Assembly (NCBI GenBank): GCA_001464195.1
Contig: LNEY01000027.1
Location: forward strand, 25,984 to 89,983
Reading direction: 5' to 3'
DNA length: 64,000 nt
Origin: Burkholderiales bacterium Ga0077547
GTDB taxonomy: Bacteria; Pseudomonadota; Gammaproteobacteria; Burkholderiales; Burkholderiaceae_C
The translations under genes and the position numbers were made by a program. Within the stretch, counting starts at the first letter, position 1. Each line of letters begins with the position of its first letter. The notes under the pieces are model-generated. The model searched no databases and was not told where the DNA came from. It saw only the letters and a list, made by a program, of their open reading frames with translations. Positions 43,301 through 52,170 of the stretch are shown here, piece after piece.

Positions 43301-46300
43301 AACCGCTTGCGGCCGAGTCGAGCGCGGATTTCGACCTCGATTTCGGTGCCACGAGCGAGGCGCAGACTCAGGCTCCATCGGAGCCCTGGTCTGCGGCGGC
43401 CGTCTCCAGCGAGCAGCCCGCGCAGACTTCGCCCGAATCGTCGGGTTCAGTGGACGACGACGAGACCAAGGTCATCGGGTCACTGCGCATCCCCATTCCG
43501 CTGTTCAACATCTACCTCAACGAGGCGGACGAACTGTCGCGTCGCCTGTGTACCGAACTCGCCGAATGGGCGATGGAGTTGGCGCAACCCGTCGGCGACA
43601 GCGCGGTGGCGCTGGCGCATTCACTGGCGGGCAGCTCTGCCACGGTCGGCTTTGCCGACTTGTCGGGTCTGGCGCGCACGCTGGAGCACGCACTGGCCCG
43701 CAGTGCGGCCATTGGTGCAGGCACGCCCGAAGAAGCGGCCTTGTTCACCGACAGCGCCGACGAGATCCGGCACCTGCTGCACCAGTTCGCCGCCGGATTC
43801 CTCAAGCAGCCCTCAGATGCCTTGCTGGCACGTCTGGCCGACCACGAGCTGAGCTCGGCCAGACGACTCGAAACCGCCACTGCCGAGCTCGACGCCGAGG
43901 CCTTGCTCGACAGCGAAGATGCCCCGCTCGACGCTGGCATGGACCTGAAGTTCGAGTTGAGCGACACCCCAGCGGAGGAACTGCTCGACATCGCTGGTGT
44001 GCCGGCTGCTGATGCCGCTGGTTTTGCGTCCGACAGCGAGTTGCAGCGGTTGGACCCGCTCGGTTTCGCCGAACTGAAGCCCTTGTCAGAGCCGTCTGTG
44101 GCTGAGCTCGAAATCGACCGGCCGCGCGTGAGCTCAGGCGGGCCCTCGCAGCATTTCGACGACGAGGAAGACATCGATGTCAGCGATGCGATTGACACGG
44201 AACTGTTCCCGATCTTCGAAGAAGAAGCCGAGGAGCTGCTGGGCCAATTGGCGACCCGTCTCCAGGACTGGGTGCGTCACCCCGACGACCCGCAGGCTCC
44301 TGCCGGCGCGATGCGAACCTTGCACACGCTCAAGGGCGGCGCCCGCCTGGCTGGCGCCATGCGCTTGGGCGAGCTGGTGCATCGCCTTGAAAGCCGCATC
44401 GAGAATCTGACCTCACTTTCTTCCGATGCCATCACGTCGGCGCATGAGATCGAGCCGCTGCTCGGTCGCTGTGATGCCCTGCGTCAGGCCTTCGAGAGCG
44501 TTCAGAAAGCGGTGGCTGGCGGACCCGAAGCCGCGACCGAATCCATGAGCGAAGTGGCAGAGGCCGCGCCCCAGCTTGCTGACGACGTGGTTGCAGTGGT
44601 GGAGCCGACTGAAGCGATGCCGGACGAGCCGGCGCCGCAAGTGGTGACTCCCACGGACGCGCCGGCCGAACTGCCGTCCGTGGTGGCGACTGCGCTGCCG
44701 GCAGTGCCTGTCGGAGCCGTCGATGAGATTGACTGGGCGCGTTTCGAGGGCATTGAAGCGCCTGAGTTGCCGCGCGCAGCCGCCGCGTCGAATGCCACCT
44801 CGGCAGTGCGCGTGCGCGCACCATTGCTCGATCGTCTGGTCAACCAGGCGGGCGAGGTCAGCATCACCCGAACGCGCATTGCGAGCGATGTCGATCACAT
44901 CAAGGAATCGCTGGCCGATCTGACCGAGAACCTCGATCGCCTGCGCGGCCAACTGCGTGACATCGAGCTGCAGGCTGAAACCCAGATCAGTTCCCGGATG
45001 GAAGCCGCCAAGGTCGCCGCCGTGGCCTTTGACCCGCTGGAGTTCGACCGCTTCACCCGCTTCCAGGAGCTGACACGGATGATGGCCGAGTCGGTCAACG
45101 ACGTGGCCACGGTGCAGCGCACCTTGCAGCAGACGTTGCAAAGCACCGAGGACGACCTGGCTGCGCAGGCCCGCCTGACGCGCGAGCTGCAGGACGACTT
45201 GCTGCGCACCCGCATGGTGGAGTTCGAAGGGCTGTCAGATCGCCTGTACCGCGTGGTGAGGCAGGCTGCCAAGGAAACAGGCAAGCAGGTCCGCCTCGAC
45301 ATCGTCGGCGGCTCGATTGAAATCGATCGCGGCGTGCTCGATCGCATGACCAGTGCCTTCGAGCACCTCGTGCGCAACAGCGTGACCCACGGCATCGAGT
45401 TGCCTGCCACGCGCACGGCCAACGGCAAGGACGCCACTGGGGCGATCGTCGTCTCGGTCAACCAGGATGGCAACGAAGTGGGCGTCGAGGTGTGCGACGA
45501 CGGTGCCGGTCTGGACCTCAGCCGCATCCGTAGCAAGGCGCAGGCCCAAGGGCTGATCGCGGCCGACGCGGTCATTGCAGACGACCAACTGGCCAATCTG
45601 ATCTTCACGCCTGGCTTTTCGACCGCCGACAAGGTGACCGAGTTGTCAGGACGTGGCGTCGGCATGGACGTCGTGCGCTCCGAGGTACAGGCCATCGGTG
45701 GCCGCATCGAGACCTCGACCTCGAAGGGGCAAGGAACCGGTTTCAAATTGGTGCTGCCGCTGACAACGGCCGTCACCCAGGTGGTGATGGTGCGATGCGG
45801 CGAGTTGACCGTGGGTGTGCCTTCGACGCTGGTGGCTGCGGTTCGCCGCATGCCGATCCCGGAGATGCAGCAGTCCTACCTGAGCGGCTCCTGTGTGGTG
45901 GACGGTGAGGCGCTGCCCTTCTATTGGCTTGGCGCCCTGTTGCAGACCAGTCCCTGCAGCGAAGCCCCCGCAGACCGCAGTGGCCAGCTGCTGGTGGTCC
46001 GCAGCGCGTCGCAGCGCATCGTGATCCATGTGGACGATGTGGTCGGCAACCAGGAAGTGGTGGTCAAGAACCTCGGGCCGCAGTTGTCGCGCATGCCTGG
46101 CTTGGCCGGCATGACCTTGCAGGCGTCGGGCGACGTCTCACTGATCTACAACCCTGTGGCGTTGGCCACCCTGTACGGCGCCGCTGCACGTGCAGCCACC
46201 TTGTCCGCGCTGCAGGCCCCGGCAGCCAGCAAGGCAGCCCTGGTCGATACGGGAGGCTCGGCCGCGCCTCTCGCGCCTTTGGTGCTGGTGGTCGATGACT

Positions 46301-46650
46301 CACTGACGGTGCGCCGAGTGACAGAGCGCATGCTGCGGCGTGAAGGCTATCGGGTGACGCTGGCCAAGGACGGTCTCGACGCGCTCGAACGACTCGCCCA
46401 GGAAAAGCCGGCCATCGTGCTCAGCGACATCGAGATGCCACGCATGGATGGCTTCGATCTGGTGCGCAACCTCAGAGCCGACCCTCGGTTGCAGGACCTG
46501 CCGGTGATCATGATCACGTCCCGCATCGCACAGAAGCACCGGGACTATGCAGCGGAGCTCGGCGTCGAGCACTACCTCGGCAAGCCGTACTCGGAGGAAG
46601 ATCTGCTGGCGCTGATTTCCCGTTGCACGGCGGCACGTGTGACCGCATGA
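40372..46650 (+). CDS. chpA: Hybrid chemotaxis histidine kinase ChpA/PilL (multiple Hpt, HATPase, CheW, REC)
   Basis: Hpt motifs HTLKGSARMVG, HSLAGSSATVG, HTLKGGARLAG; kinase VRNSVTHGIE, LSGRGVGMDVVRSEVQAIGG; C-terminal REC LVVDDSLTVRRVTERML...LSDIEMPRMDGFDL. 2092 aa. Confidence 0.95.
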   Translation: MDSPRNPQSVDGLSDLSALSWVQEELRRSLELALKSLRRHLKESETTFDADVDVVDPAVLHSARQHLHQGVGALELVALQAGASLLRACETCVQRFIAKPRSIDAQAVAAIESACFALMDYVARLLAGKSVSSLAMFPQYRAVQELAGADRIHPADLWFHDWQWLPLPPDERAVACQPDADTRSAIEGRMLSIMRTPTPGAAHRMSQIFAGLGAGTDNLQAATLWKLAAAMFEAQAAGLLSPDVFSKRVASRLLAQLRILERGGSEISEPLARDLLFFCAQADSPGDGRIAPRLAAVRQAYDLVHHLAGDYHNSALGRFDPALIAQACKRVAAAKESWSGVAGGELHRINGLTEQFALAGESLKRLFPAGELLADELRAAGVLTQQTASAPSAALAMEAATSLLYVEACLEDAEFDHPELANRIQRLSQRMASVRQGAVPQPLEGWMEELYRRMSDRQTMGSVVQELRTTLSEAEKLIDQFFRNPADSSVLIPVPHHLSAMRGVLSVLGMDHAASALLRMRDDVDGLSSTEVDLSRVGQAGVFDRLAGNLGALGFLIDMLSVQPALAKSLFVFDPNAGTLSPVMGRSDRAPVMPGEPVPAAAEPRLIEQAQMLAFNAARDDVSIDAVARDLERLSQEATAADQTALAATVNKARIALEAAGDAGAINAARDQLSEALADFVHSSSEPIGLEPAATAPRDVDADDAADDDEMREVFLEEAREVIDTARGACAGLATAPDDLQRLTILRRAFHTLKGSARMVGLTEFADAAWVCEQLYNTCLSEQRQADEPLLTHTHESLGQFVDWIDAIAVGRPVVYSAAQMAQAATRLETGPSAPQPGTDDAVAVDELPADFGLDLDFGTSPSDALDFHADARVDLDLNGPAADLPGGASTESARADPSRPEDDAGFVMLNLESGDADAMFEPFDPQATQPMPRPSMERSSPDALDADSDLGAGASPDFELLSLELDPIPVGDASAQPLAAESSADFDLDFGATSEAQTQAPSEPWSAAAVSSEQPAQTSPESSGSVDDDETKVIGSLRIPIPLFNIYLNEADELSRRLCTELAEWAMELAQPVGDSAVALAHSLAGSSATVGFADLSGLARTLEHALARSAAIGAGTPEEAALFTDSADEIRHLLHQFAAGFLKQPSDALLARLADHELSSARRLETATAELDAEALLDSEDAPLDAGMDLKFELSDTPAEELLDIAGVPAADAAGFASDSELQRLDPLGFAELKPLSEPSVAELEIDRPRVSSGGPSQHFDDEEDIDVSDAIDTELFPIFEEEAEELLGQLATRLQDWVRHPDDPQAPAGAMRTLHTLKGGARLAGAMRLGELVHRLESRIENLTSLSSDAITSAHEIEPLLGRCDALRQAFESVQKAVAGGPEAATESMSEVAEAAPQLADDVVAVVEPTEAMPDEPAPQVVTPTDAPAELPSVVATALPAVPVGAVDEIDWARFEGIEAPELPRAAAASNATSAVRVRAPLLDRLVNQAGEVSITRTRIASDVDHIKESLADLTENLDRLRGQLRDIELQAETQISSRMEAAKVAAVAFDPLEFDRFTRFQELTRMMAESVNDVATVQRTLQQTLQSTEDDLAAQARLTRELQDDLLRTRMVEFEGLSDRLYRVVRQAAKETGKQVRLDIVGGSIEIDRGVLDRMTSAFEHLVRNSVTHGIELPATRTANGKDATGAIVVSVNQDGNEVGVEVCDDGAGLDLSRIRSKAQAQGLIAADAVIADDQLANLIFTPGFSTADKVTELSGRGVGMDVVRSEVQAIGGRIETSTSKGQGTGFKLVLPLTTAVTQVVMVRCGELTVGVPSTLVAAVRRMPIPEMQQSYLSGSCVVDGEALPFYWLGALLQTSPCSEAPADRSGQLLVVRSASQRIVIHVDDVVGNQEVVVKNLGPQLSRMPGLAGMTLQASGDVSLIYNPVALATLYGAAARAATLSALQAPAASKAALVDTGGSAAPLAPLVLVVDDSLTVRRVTERMLRREGYRVTLAKDGLDALERLAQEKPAIVLSDIEMPRMDGFDLVRNLRADPRLQDLPVIMITSRIAQKHRDYAAELGVEHYLGKPYSEEDLLALISRCTAARVTA

Positions 46651-46690
46651 TTGCGACCACGGGTCGGTCGAACAGGATGCTGCTGTCGCC

Positions 46691-47722
46691 ATGATCCCGT
46701 TTGCCGACCAGATCGCCGAACTCACCAGCTACCGCGACCGTGAACAGCTCGATGTGGCGCTGGCCCATGCGCTGAAAGACTTGTTGCAGCCGAGTTCGGT
46801 GACGATCCAACGATGCGTTGGAGAAGGCGATGATCAGCATTGGCTCACCCGCGCGCGCCTGAGCAGCGACAGCGCGGTGGCGACCTCCGACGGGCCATGG
46901 ACTGATTTGCACACCCTGCCCCGGCTGGTTGCTGGCGATCCCCGGTGCGTGGCGTTCAGCGAGCATCGCATGGTGCTGGTGCCCGGCACGCCACACCTCA
47001 TGTATTTCCCCTTGCATGGGGGCGATGCCGTGGTTGGCGTGATCGAGATTGAGACGCCAACCGCGCCCGACGAAGCTGCTCAGCGCCTCGTGCACGGGGT
47101 TCTGCGCATCTATCGAAACTTCGAACGCCTGCTGCATTACTCCGAACGTGATTCGCTGACGGGCCTGCTCAATCGCAAGACCTTCGACGAGAACTTCCTG
47201 AAGGCCACCGCCGCCATGGAGTTGCCGCCCGAGGATCCGAGCGACGGCAGGCGGATTGGTGGCAGCCCCTGCGGCTACTGGATCGGCGTCATCGACATCG
47301 ATCATTTCAAGCTCGTCAATGACCGCTTCGGGCACCTCATCGGCGACGAGGTGCTTTTGCTGCTGTCGCGCCTGATGGGCAGGAGCTTCCGCATCCATGA
47401 CCGGCTCTATCGCTTCGGCGGCGAGGAGTTCCTGGTGCTGATGCGCTGTCACAGCGAAGACGATGCGGCGCAGGTCTTCCAGCGATTTCGCAGCAACACC
47501 GAGTTGTTTCAGTTCCCGCAGGTCGGCACCGTCACGGTGAGCGTCGGGTTCACCGCGGTGCGGCCGGGCGACACCCCGAGCAGTGCCTTCGAGCGTGCCG
47601 ACAAGGCCGTGTATCACGCGAAAGCGAACGGTCGCAATCAGGTGTGCAGCCATGCCGACCTGCTGGCCACGGGCCTTCTGGTAGAAGAAAACGCCAAGGT
47701 TGGCGACGTTGAACTGTTCTGA
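46691..47722 (+). CDS. Diguanylate cyclase (GGEEF) with N-terminal GAF-like region
   Basis: RDSLTGLLNRKTFDENF, RIHDRLYRFGGEEFLVLM (RxxD I-site plus GGEEF). Confidence 0.93.
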   Translation: MIPFADQIAELTSYRDREQLDVALAHALKDLLQPSSVTIQRCVGEGDDQHWLTRARLSSDSAVATSDGPWTDLHTLPRLVAGDPRCVAFSEHRMVLVPGTPHLMYFPLHGGDAVVGVIEIETPTAPDEAAQRLVHGVLRIYRNFERLLHYSERDSLTGLLNRKTFDENFLKATAAMELPPEDPSDGRRIGGSPCGYWIGVIDIDHFKLVNDRFGHLIGDEVLLLLSRLMGRSFRIHDRLYRFGGEEFLVLMRCHSEDDAAQVFQRFRSNTELFQFPQVGTVTVSVGFTAVRPGDTPSSAFERADKAVYHAKANGRNQVCSHADLLATGLLVEENAKVGDVELF

Positions 47723-47880
47723 ACTGCGCTGGGGTTTGCGCGCACCAGCTTGGGCGGTTTGACGGATTCATCAGGCCGTGCGGCGCTGCGGCCCGGCATC
47801 CTTATTGACCTCGCTCGGTCGAACCCCCTTACTCCCACGGCCTTTACCGTGCGTGCTCGACCCATCAAACCTCACACGCC

Positions 47881-48183
47881 CTATTTCCGCTTGCGCTTTG
47901 GAGCAGACGGCGCCCTGACGGAACGGGGCTTCGAAGCATTGGGTGCCGTCCGATCAAGATAGTCAGCGACGAAGCGGTGAGGCTCCGCACCGAGTACAGC
48001 GAGCAAGTCCATGACCTCGGTGAAATCGAGGCGACGCTCGCCAGTCTCGTACTTTGAGACGAAAGACTGCGGTCGGCCGAGCGCCGCAGCGACCTCGCTT
48101 TGTGACCGGCCTGCGGCTCCACGCAGATCGGTGAGCTGTCGCCGGACCACGGCGTAATTCGCTGAGTGCAAGGTCTTTGGCAC
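47881..48183 (-). CDS. XRE-family HTH transcriptional regulator
   Basis: VVRRQLTDLRGAAGRSQSEVAAALGRPQSFVSKYETGERRLDFTEVMDLLAVLG; GTG 48183 proposed, track start is 48219. Confidence 0.85.
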   Translation of the reverse strand: MPKTLHSANYAVVRRQLTDLRGAAGRSQSEVAAALGRPQSFVSKYETGERRLDFTEVMDLLAVLGAEPHRFVADYLDRTAPNASKPRSVRAPSAPKRKRK

Positions 48184-48203
48184 ACAGCGAGTTTTTGATC
48201 CGA

Positions 48204-48225
48204 TATTCGAATAACCCAAAATGGG
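48204..48225. promoter_or_regulatory. Candidate operator: TATTCGAATA palindrome and CCCA-AAA-TGGG inverted repeat upstream of the XRE gene
   Basis: TATTCGAATA 48204-48213; CCCAAAATGGG 48215-48225, between the divergent XRE regulator and lipoprotein genes. Confidence 0.4.
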
Positions 48226-48304
48226 ATAGATTCATCCGTCTTTGTGTTTTCGTGGCCGGGGGATTAGGCTGACTTCAGAGACGTTTACAACTAACTAACA
48301 ACCA

Positions 48305-49084
48305 ATGGAGCTCACTTTGCAGAATGAATTGAAGAGGCTTGCTGGGGTATTGCTGATCAGCGTTTTGGCCGCTTGCGGCGGTGGCGGCGGGGGTGGCAGT
48401 GACAACGACGTTGACATCGAGGGCGGGTACGCGGCGACCAACAGTGACGGCTCCTCAGGCAGCGTGTTGGTCCTGGAAGACGGAACTGCTTGGTCGATTG
48501 TCGGAACCGAATCTGAAGGCCTTCTTGTTGTCGAGGCCCTCTTCCGCGGACTGCTATCAGTGTCCGGATCCGAAGTCACTTCTAGTACCCTGCGCCGATA
48601 CGACTTTGACATCGGTGGCACGCTCACCGGTGTGGGCTTTTCTGGTAGCGCCGCGACTTCTGGCGTCATCACGGCAACGCTGACAGCCACCGGGTTTGAT
48701 CCTGTCAACACCGAGCTGACCCCGATAGACCCTGCCGTCTACAACTACGACACGCCTGCGACTCTGGCTGCGATAGCAGGCAGCTGGAGCGGCTTTTTCT
48801 CGACGGGCGACGAGGGCGACGTGGTTATCTCCTCTGGTGGGGTGGTGAGTTCGGTGACATCCCTTGGTTGCACGATCAGTGGGACGGTGGCACCGCGTGC
48901 TTCAGGCAGGAATGTCTACGACGTCACTGTGAATTTTGGACCGGCACCGTGCGCGTTGCCCAATGGCACTGGCAGCGGCGTTGCGATCATCGCGTCGCCC
49001 ACGTCAGCTCCCCAGTTGACGGTTGCCGTCGTCAACGCCGATGGCTCGTTGGGCGCAGTATTTTTCGGAACGCCTGAGCTGTAA
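48305..49084 (+). CDS. Hypothetical lipoprotein with poly-Gly linker
   Basis: LLISVLAACGGGGGGGSDND lipobox plus Gly tract; a TTG start at 48317 after GGAG is also possible. Confidence 0.75.
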   Translation: MELTLQNELKRLAGVLLISVLAACGGGGGGGSDNDVDIEGGYAATNSDGSSGSVLVLEDGTAWSIVGTESEGLLVVEALFRGLLSVSGSEVTSSTLRRYDFDIGGTLTGVGFSGSAATSGVITATLTATGFDPVNTELTPIDPAVYNYDTPATLAAIAGSWSGFFSTGDEGDVVISSGGVVSSVTSLGCTISGTVAPRASGRNVYDVTVNFGPAPCALPNGTGSGVAIIASPTSAPQLTVAVVNADGSLGAVFFGTPEL

Positions 49085-49097
49085 TTGGAGTGGGGAA

Positions 49098-49123
49098 AGG
49101 GAGGCACGGCCTGGCGCCTCCCT
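49098..49123. terminator. Candidate bidirectional terminator between convergent lipoprotein and photolyase genes
   Basis: AGGGAGGC (49098-49105) / GCCTCCCT (49116-49123), 8-bp stem, 10-nt loop; followed by TTT on the - strand. Confidence 0.5.
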
Positions 49124-49132
49124 CAACCCATC

Positions 49133-50611
49133 CTACAGGGCTGCCTTCACCACGGCATAGCGCTCCAGCGTCTTCTGTCGCGCCTCGTCGTGCTGCACCA
49201 GGGGGTGAGGATAGTCGCGGCCCAGCTCCAGTCCCGCGGCCGCCAGATCGACCGGGCGAGCCGTCCAAGGCGCGTGCAGCGCCGAATCGGGCAGCGCCGC
49301 AAGCGGTGGCAGGTAGCGGCGGATGAACTTGCCGGCGGGATCGAACTTCTCGCTCTGGCTGACCGGGTTGAAGATGCGGAAGTAGGGCTGCGCATCGCAG
49401 CCACTGGAGCTGGCCCACTGCCATCCTCCGTTGTTGGCCGCCAGATCGAAGTCGTTGAGGTGGCGCGCGAAGTAATTTTCTCCCCAGCGCCAGTCGATGC
49501 CGAGGTCTTTCACCAGGAAGCTCGCCACCACCATGCGCAGCCGGTTGTGCATGTAGCCGGTCTGGTTGATCTGCGCCATCGCCGCGTCCACCAGGGGGTA
49601 ACCGGTGCGGCCTTCGCACCAGGCGGCGAACAGCGCATCGGCGTGCTTGCCGTGTTCCCACTTGATGTGGCCGTATGGCGCCTTGAACGAGCGGGTGACG
49701 ACATGCGGATGGTGGTGCATCACCTGGTGATAGAAGTCGCGCCAGATCAATTCCGACAGCCAGACTTCCGCGCCGCGCGAGCCCGCCTGCCAGCGCTGCC
49801 AGGCCTCGCGCGTCAGCTTGCGAATCGAGATCGTGCCGAAGCGCAGGTGCACCGAGAGATAGCTCGGGCCTTTGACCGCCGGGAAGTTGCGCGTGTCCTC
49901 GTAGGCGTCGATGCGGGTCAGGAAGTCCGCGAACGACGCCTGTGCACCTCGGGCGCCATGGCCCACGCGCAGCGATGAGAGGTTGGTGGGCTCGAACCCG
50001 ATCTCGGCGAGCGAAGGAGGGCCCGCGGGCAGGCCCTGAGGCACGGGCGCCAGGTGCGTCGCATGGGCCTCGACTTCCCATGGTGCCACGTGCTCCGGCG
50101 TCAGCCGCTTCAGCCATGCGTTCTTGTATGGCGTGAACACGCCATAGGGTGTGCCTGTGCCTGTCAACACCTCGCTGCGCTCGAACACTACATGGTCCTT
50201 GCTGGTGTGCAGCGCGATGCCGACATCGGCGAGCCGGCCGCGCACTTGCGCATCGCGCGCCAGCGCCGCGGGTTCGTCGTCGTGGCTGGCATACACGGCC
50301 TGCACGCGGAGCTGCTGGGCCAGCGCCGGAATCTCGTCGCGTGCCCAGCCATGACGAACGATCAGGCCCGTGCCGGTCACGCCATGGGATGCGCCAAGTG
50401 CGGCCAGCTGCGCGTGCAGGTCGGCGAGGCTGTCCAGGATGAACTCCACCCGACGGTCGGCGCGCGGCAGCGGATCCAGGATCTCGCGGTCGAGGATGAA
50501 GACACACCAGACGTGGCGAGCCGCCCGCAGCGCATGGTGCAGCGCCGCATGGTCATCGGTGCGCAGGTCGCGGCGAAACCAGACCAGCGCGGCGTCAATC
50601 GAAGGATGCAT
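49133..50611 (-). CDS. phrB: Deoxyribodipyrimidine photolyase / cryptochrome family
   Basis: ALVWFRRDLRTDDHAAL, GRTGYPLVDAAMAQINQTGYMHNRLRMVVASFLVKDLGIDWRWGENYF. Confidence 0.95.
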   Translation of the reverse strand: MHPSIDAALVWFRRDLRTDDHAALHHALRAARHVWCVFILDREILDPLPRADRRVEFILDSLADLHAQLAALGASHGVTGTGLIVRHGWARDEIPALAQQLRVQAVYASHDDEPAALARDAQVRGRLADVGIALHTSKDHVVFERSEVLTGTGTPYGVFTPYKNAWLKRLTPEHVAPWEVEAHATHLAPVPQGLPAGPPSLAEIGFEPTNLSSLRVGHGARGAQASFADFLTRIDAYEDTRNFPAVKGPSYLSVHLRFGTISIRKLTREAWQRWQAGSRGAEVWLSELIWRDFYHQVMHHHPHVVTRSFKAPYGHIKWEHGKHADALFAAWCEGRTGYPLVDAAMAQINQTGYMHNRLRMVVASFLVKDLGIDWRWGENYFARHLNDFDLAANNGGWQWASSSGCDAQPYFRIFNPVSQSEKFDPAGKFIRRYLPPLAALPDSALHAPWTARPVDLAAAGLELGRDYPHPLVQHDEARQKTLERYAVVKAAL

Positions 50612-50644
50612 CGCAGCAGTGTGCCGCAGGAATAAAATGCGGCG

Positions 50645-51220
50645 ATGAGTTCCGGCGGCATCAACCTCACCAACCAGTTCCTGATCGCCATGCCGGGCAT
50701 CGGTGGCGACACCTTCGCGGGTGCGGTGATCTACCTCTGCGAGCACACCGACAAGGGCGCGCTCGGCCTGGTGATCAACAAGCCGATCGACATCAAGCTG
50801 AAGAACCTGTTCGAAAAAGTCGAGCTGTCGCTCGATCGTGTCGACCTGGCCGAGTCGCCGGTCTACTACGGCGGCCCGGTGCAAACCGAACGCGGCTTTG
50901 TGCTGCACGAGCAGATCGACGACGAAAGCCGCTTCAACTCCTCGCTGCGCATTCCGGGGGGACTGGAAATGACGACCAGCAAGGACGTGCTGGAGGCACT
51001 TTCCAGCGGCACCGGCCCGACCAAGATCCTGGTGACCCTGGGTTACAGCGGCTGGGGTGCCGGCCAGCTCGAGGAAGAGATGGGTCGCAACAGCTGGATC
51101 AACGTCGAGGCTCAGCCCGAGATCATCTTCAACACCCCGGTCGAACAGCGCTACGACAAGGCGCTGTCTCTGCTGGGCATTGATCCTGCCATGCTCAGTG
51201 CCGACGCCGGGCATGCCTGA
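50645..51220 (+). CDS. yqgE: YqgE/AlgH family protein
   Basis: LTNQFLIAMPGIGGDTFAGAVIYLCEHTDKGALGLVINKP, GYSGWGAGQLEEEMGRNSWI. Confidence 0.95.
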   Translation: MSSGGINLTNQFLIAMPGIGGDTFAGAVIYLCEHTDKGALGLVINKPIDIKLKNLFEKVELSLDRVDLAESPVYYGGPVQTERGFVLHEQIDDESRFNSSLRIPGGLEMTTSKDVLEALSSGTGPTKILVTLGYSGWGAGQLEEEMGRNSWINVEAQPEIIFNTPVEQRYDKALSLLGIDPAMLSADAGHA

Positions 51221-51650
51221 CCTGGCCGCGAACCCACCATTTCTGCCAGCGCCTGGCGGTGCGCAGCGCATTCGCACTTATCTGGCCTTTGATTTCGGCC
51301 TGAAGCGCGTCGGTGTCGCCAGCGGCAACACGCTGACTGGCACCGCGCAGCCGCTGCGCACCGTCGCTGCCACCGGTGACGAACGCTTCGCCGCCATCGC
51401 CCGGCTGGTCGATGAATGGCAGCCCGATGCCTTGGTCGTCGGTGTACCGTTTCATCCTGATGGCGCCGAGCACGAGAACACGCTGCGCGCGCGCCGCTTC
51501 GCCCGCCAGCTGCACGGACGCCTGCGCCTCGACGTGCACGAAGTCGATGAGCGTTACACGAGCACCGAAGCGCATGCGGATGGCGCAGGTGATCTCGATG
51601 CCGCCTCGGCCGCGCTGATCCTCGAACAGTACCTGCGGAGCGTGTCTTGA
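51213..51650 (+). CDS. ruvX: RuvX/YqgF putative Holliday junction resolvase
   Basis: YLAFDFGLKRVGVASGN, DALVVGVPFHPDG, VDERYTSTEA. Confidence 0.94.
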   Translation: MPDLAANPPFLPAPGGAQRIRTYLAFDFGLKRVGVASGNTLTGTAQPLRTVAATGDERFAAIARLVDEWQPDALVVGVPFHPDGAEHENTLRARRFARQLHGRLRLDVHEVDERYTSTEAHADGAGDLDAASAALILEQYLRSVS

Positions 51651-51663
51651 TGAGAGTTTGCGT

Positions 51664-52170
51664 ATGAGTTCCCTGCACCTCGACGCTGAAGCGCTGTACA
51701 GCGATCTGCTTGCTGGCGTACGGGGCCTGCTACGCCCGAACACCGTGCTGGTCGGCATCTGGTCGGGGGGCGCCTGGCTGGCCGAGAGGCTGCAGCGCGA
51801 ACTCGCGCTGGAAGGTGAACCCGGCGTGATCTCCAGCGCCTTGCACCGCGACGACTTCAGCTCGCGCGGCATGACAGCGGGTGCCGACCAGACCCGTCTG
51901 CCGTTCGAGATCGAGGGCCGCCACATCCTTTTGATCGATGACGTGCTGTTCACCGGGCGCACGATCCGCGCCGTCGTCAACGAGCTCTTCGATTTCGGCC
52001 GCCCGGCCAGCGTGACGCTGGCGGTACTGGTCGACCGCGGCGGGCGCGAGTTGCCGATCGCCGCGGCCTATTCGGCCGCCCGCATCACGCTGCCGGCGCA
52101 CCAGCGGCTGTCGCTGGTGCGCGATGACGCGGGCCGCTTCAGCTTCGACATCCGGGAGCGCACGGTTTGA
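51664..52170 (+). CDS. pyrR: PyrR-like bifunctional pyrimidine regulator/uracil phosphoribosyltransferase
   Basis: [45 protein letters not shown]-binding motif; adjacent to pyrB. Confidence 0.92.
   Translation: MSSLHLDAEALYSDLLAGVRGLLRPNTVLVGIWSGGAWLAERLQRELALEGEPGVISSALHRDDFSSRGMTAGADQTRLPFEIEGRHILLIDDVLFTGRTIRAVVNELFDFGRPASVTLAVLVDRGGRELPIAAAYSAARITLPAHQRLSLVRDDAGRFSFDIRERTV

Noticed and set aside
47815-47850. GGTCGAACCCCC suspected tRNA 3' end or integration scar
   Set aside because: No cloverleaf can be built around it, and no integrase or direct repeat was seen.
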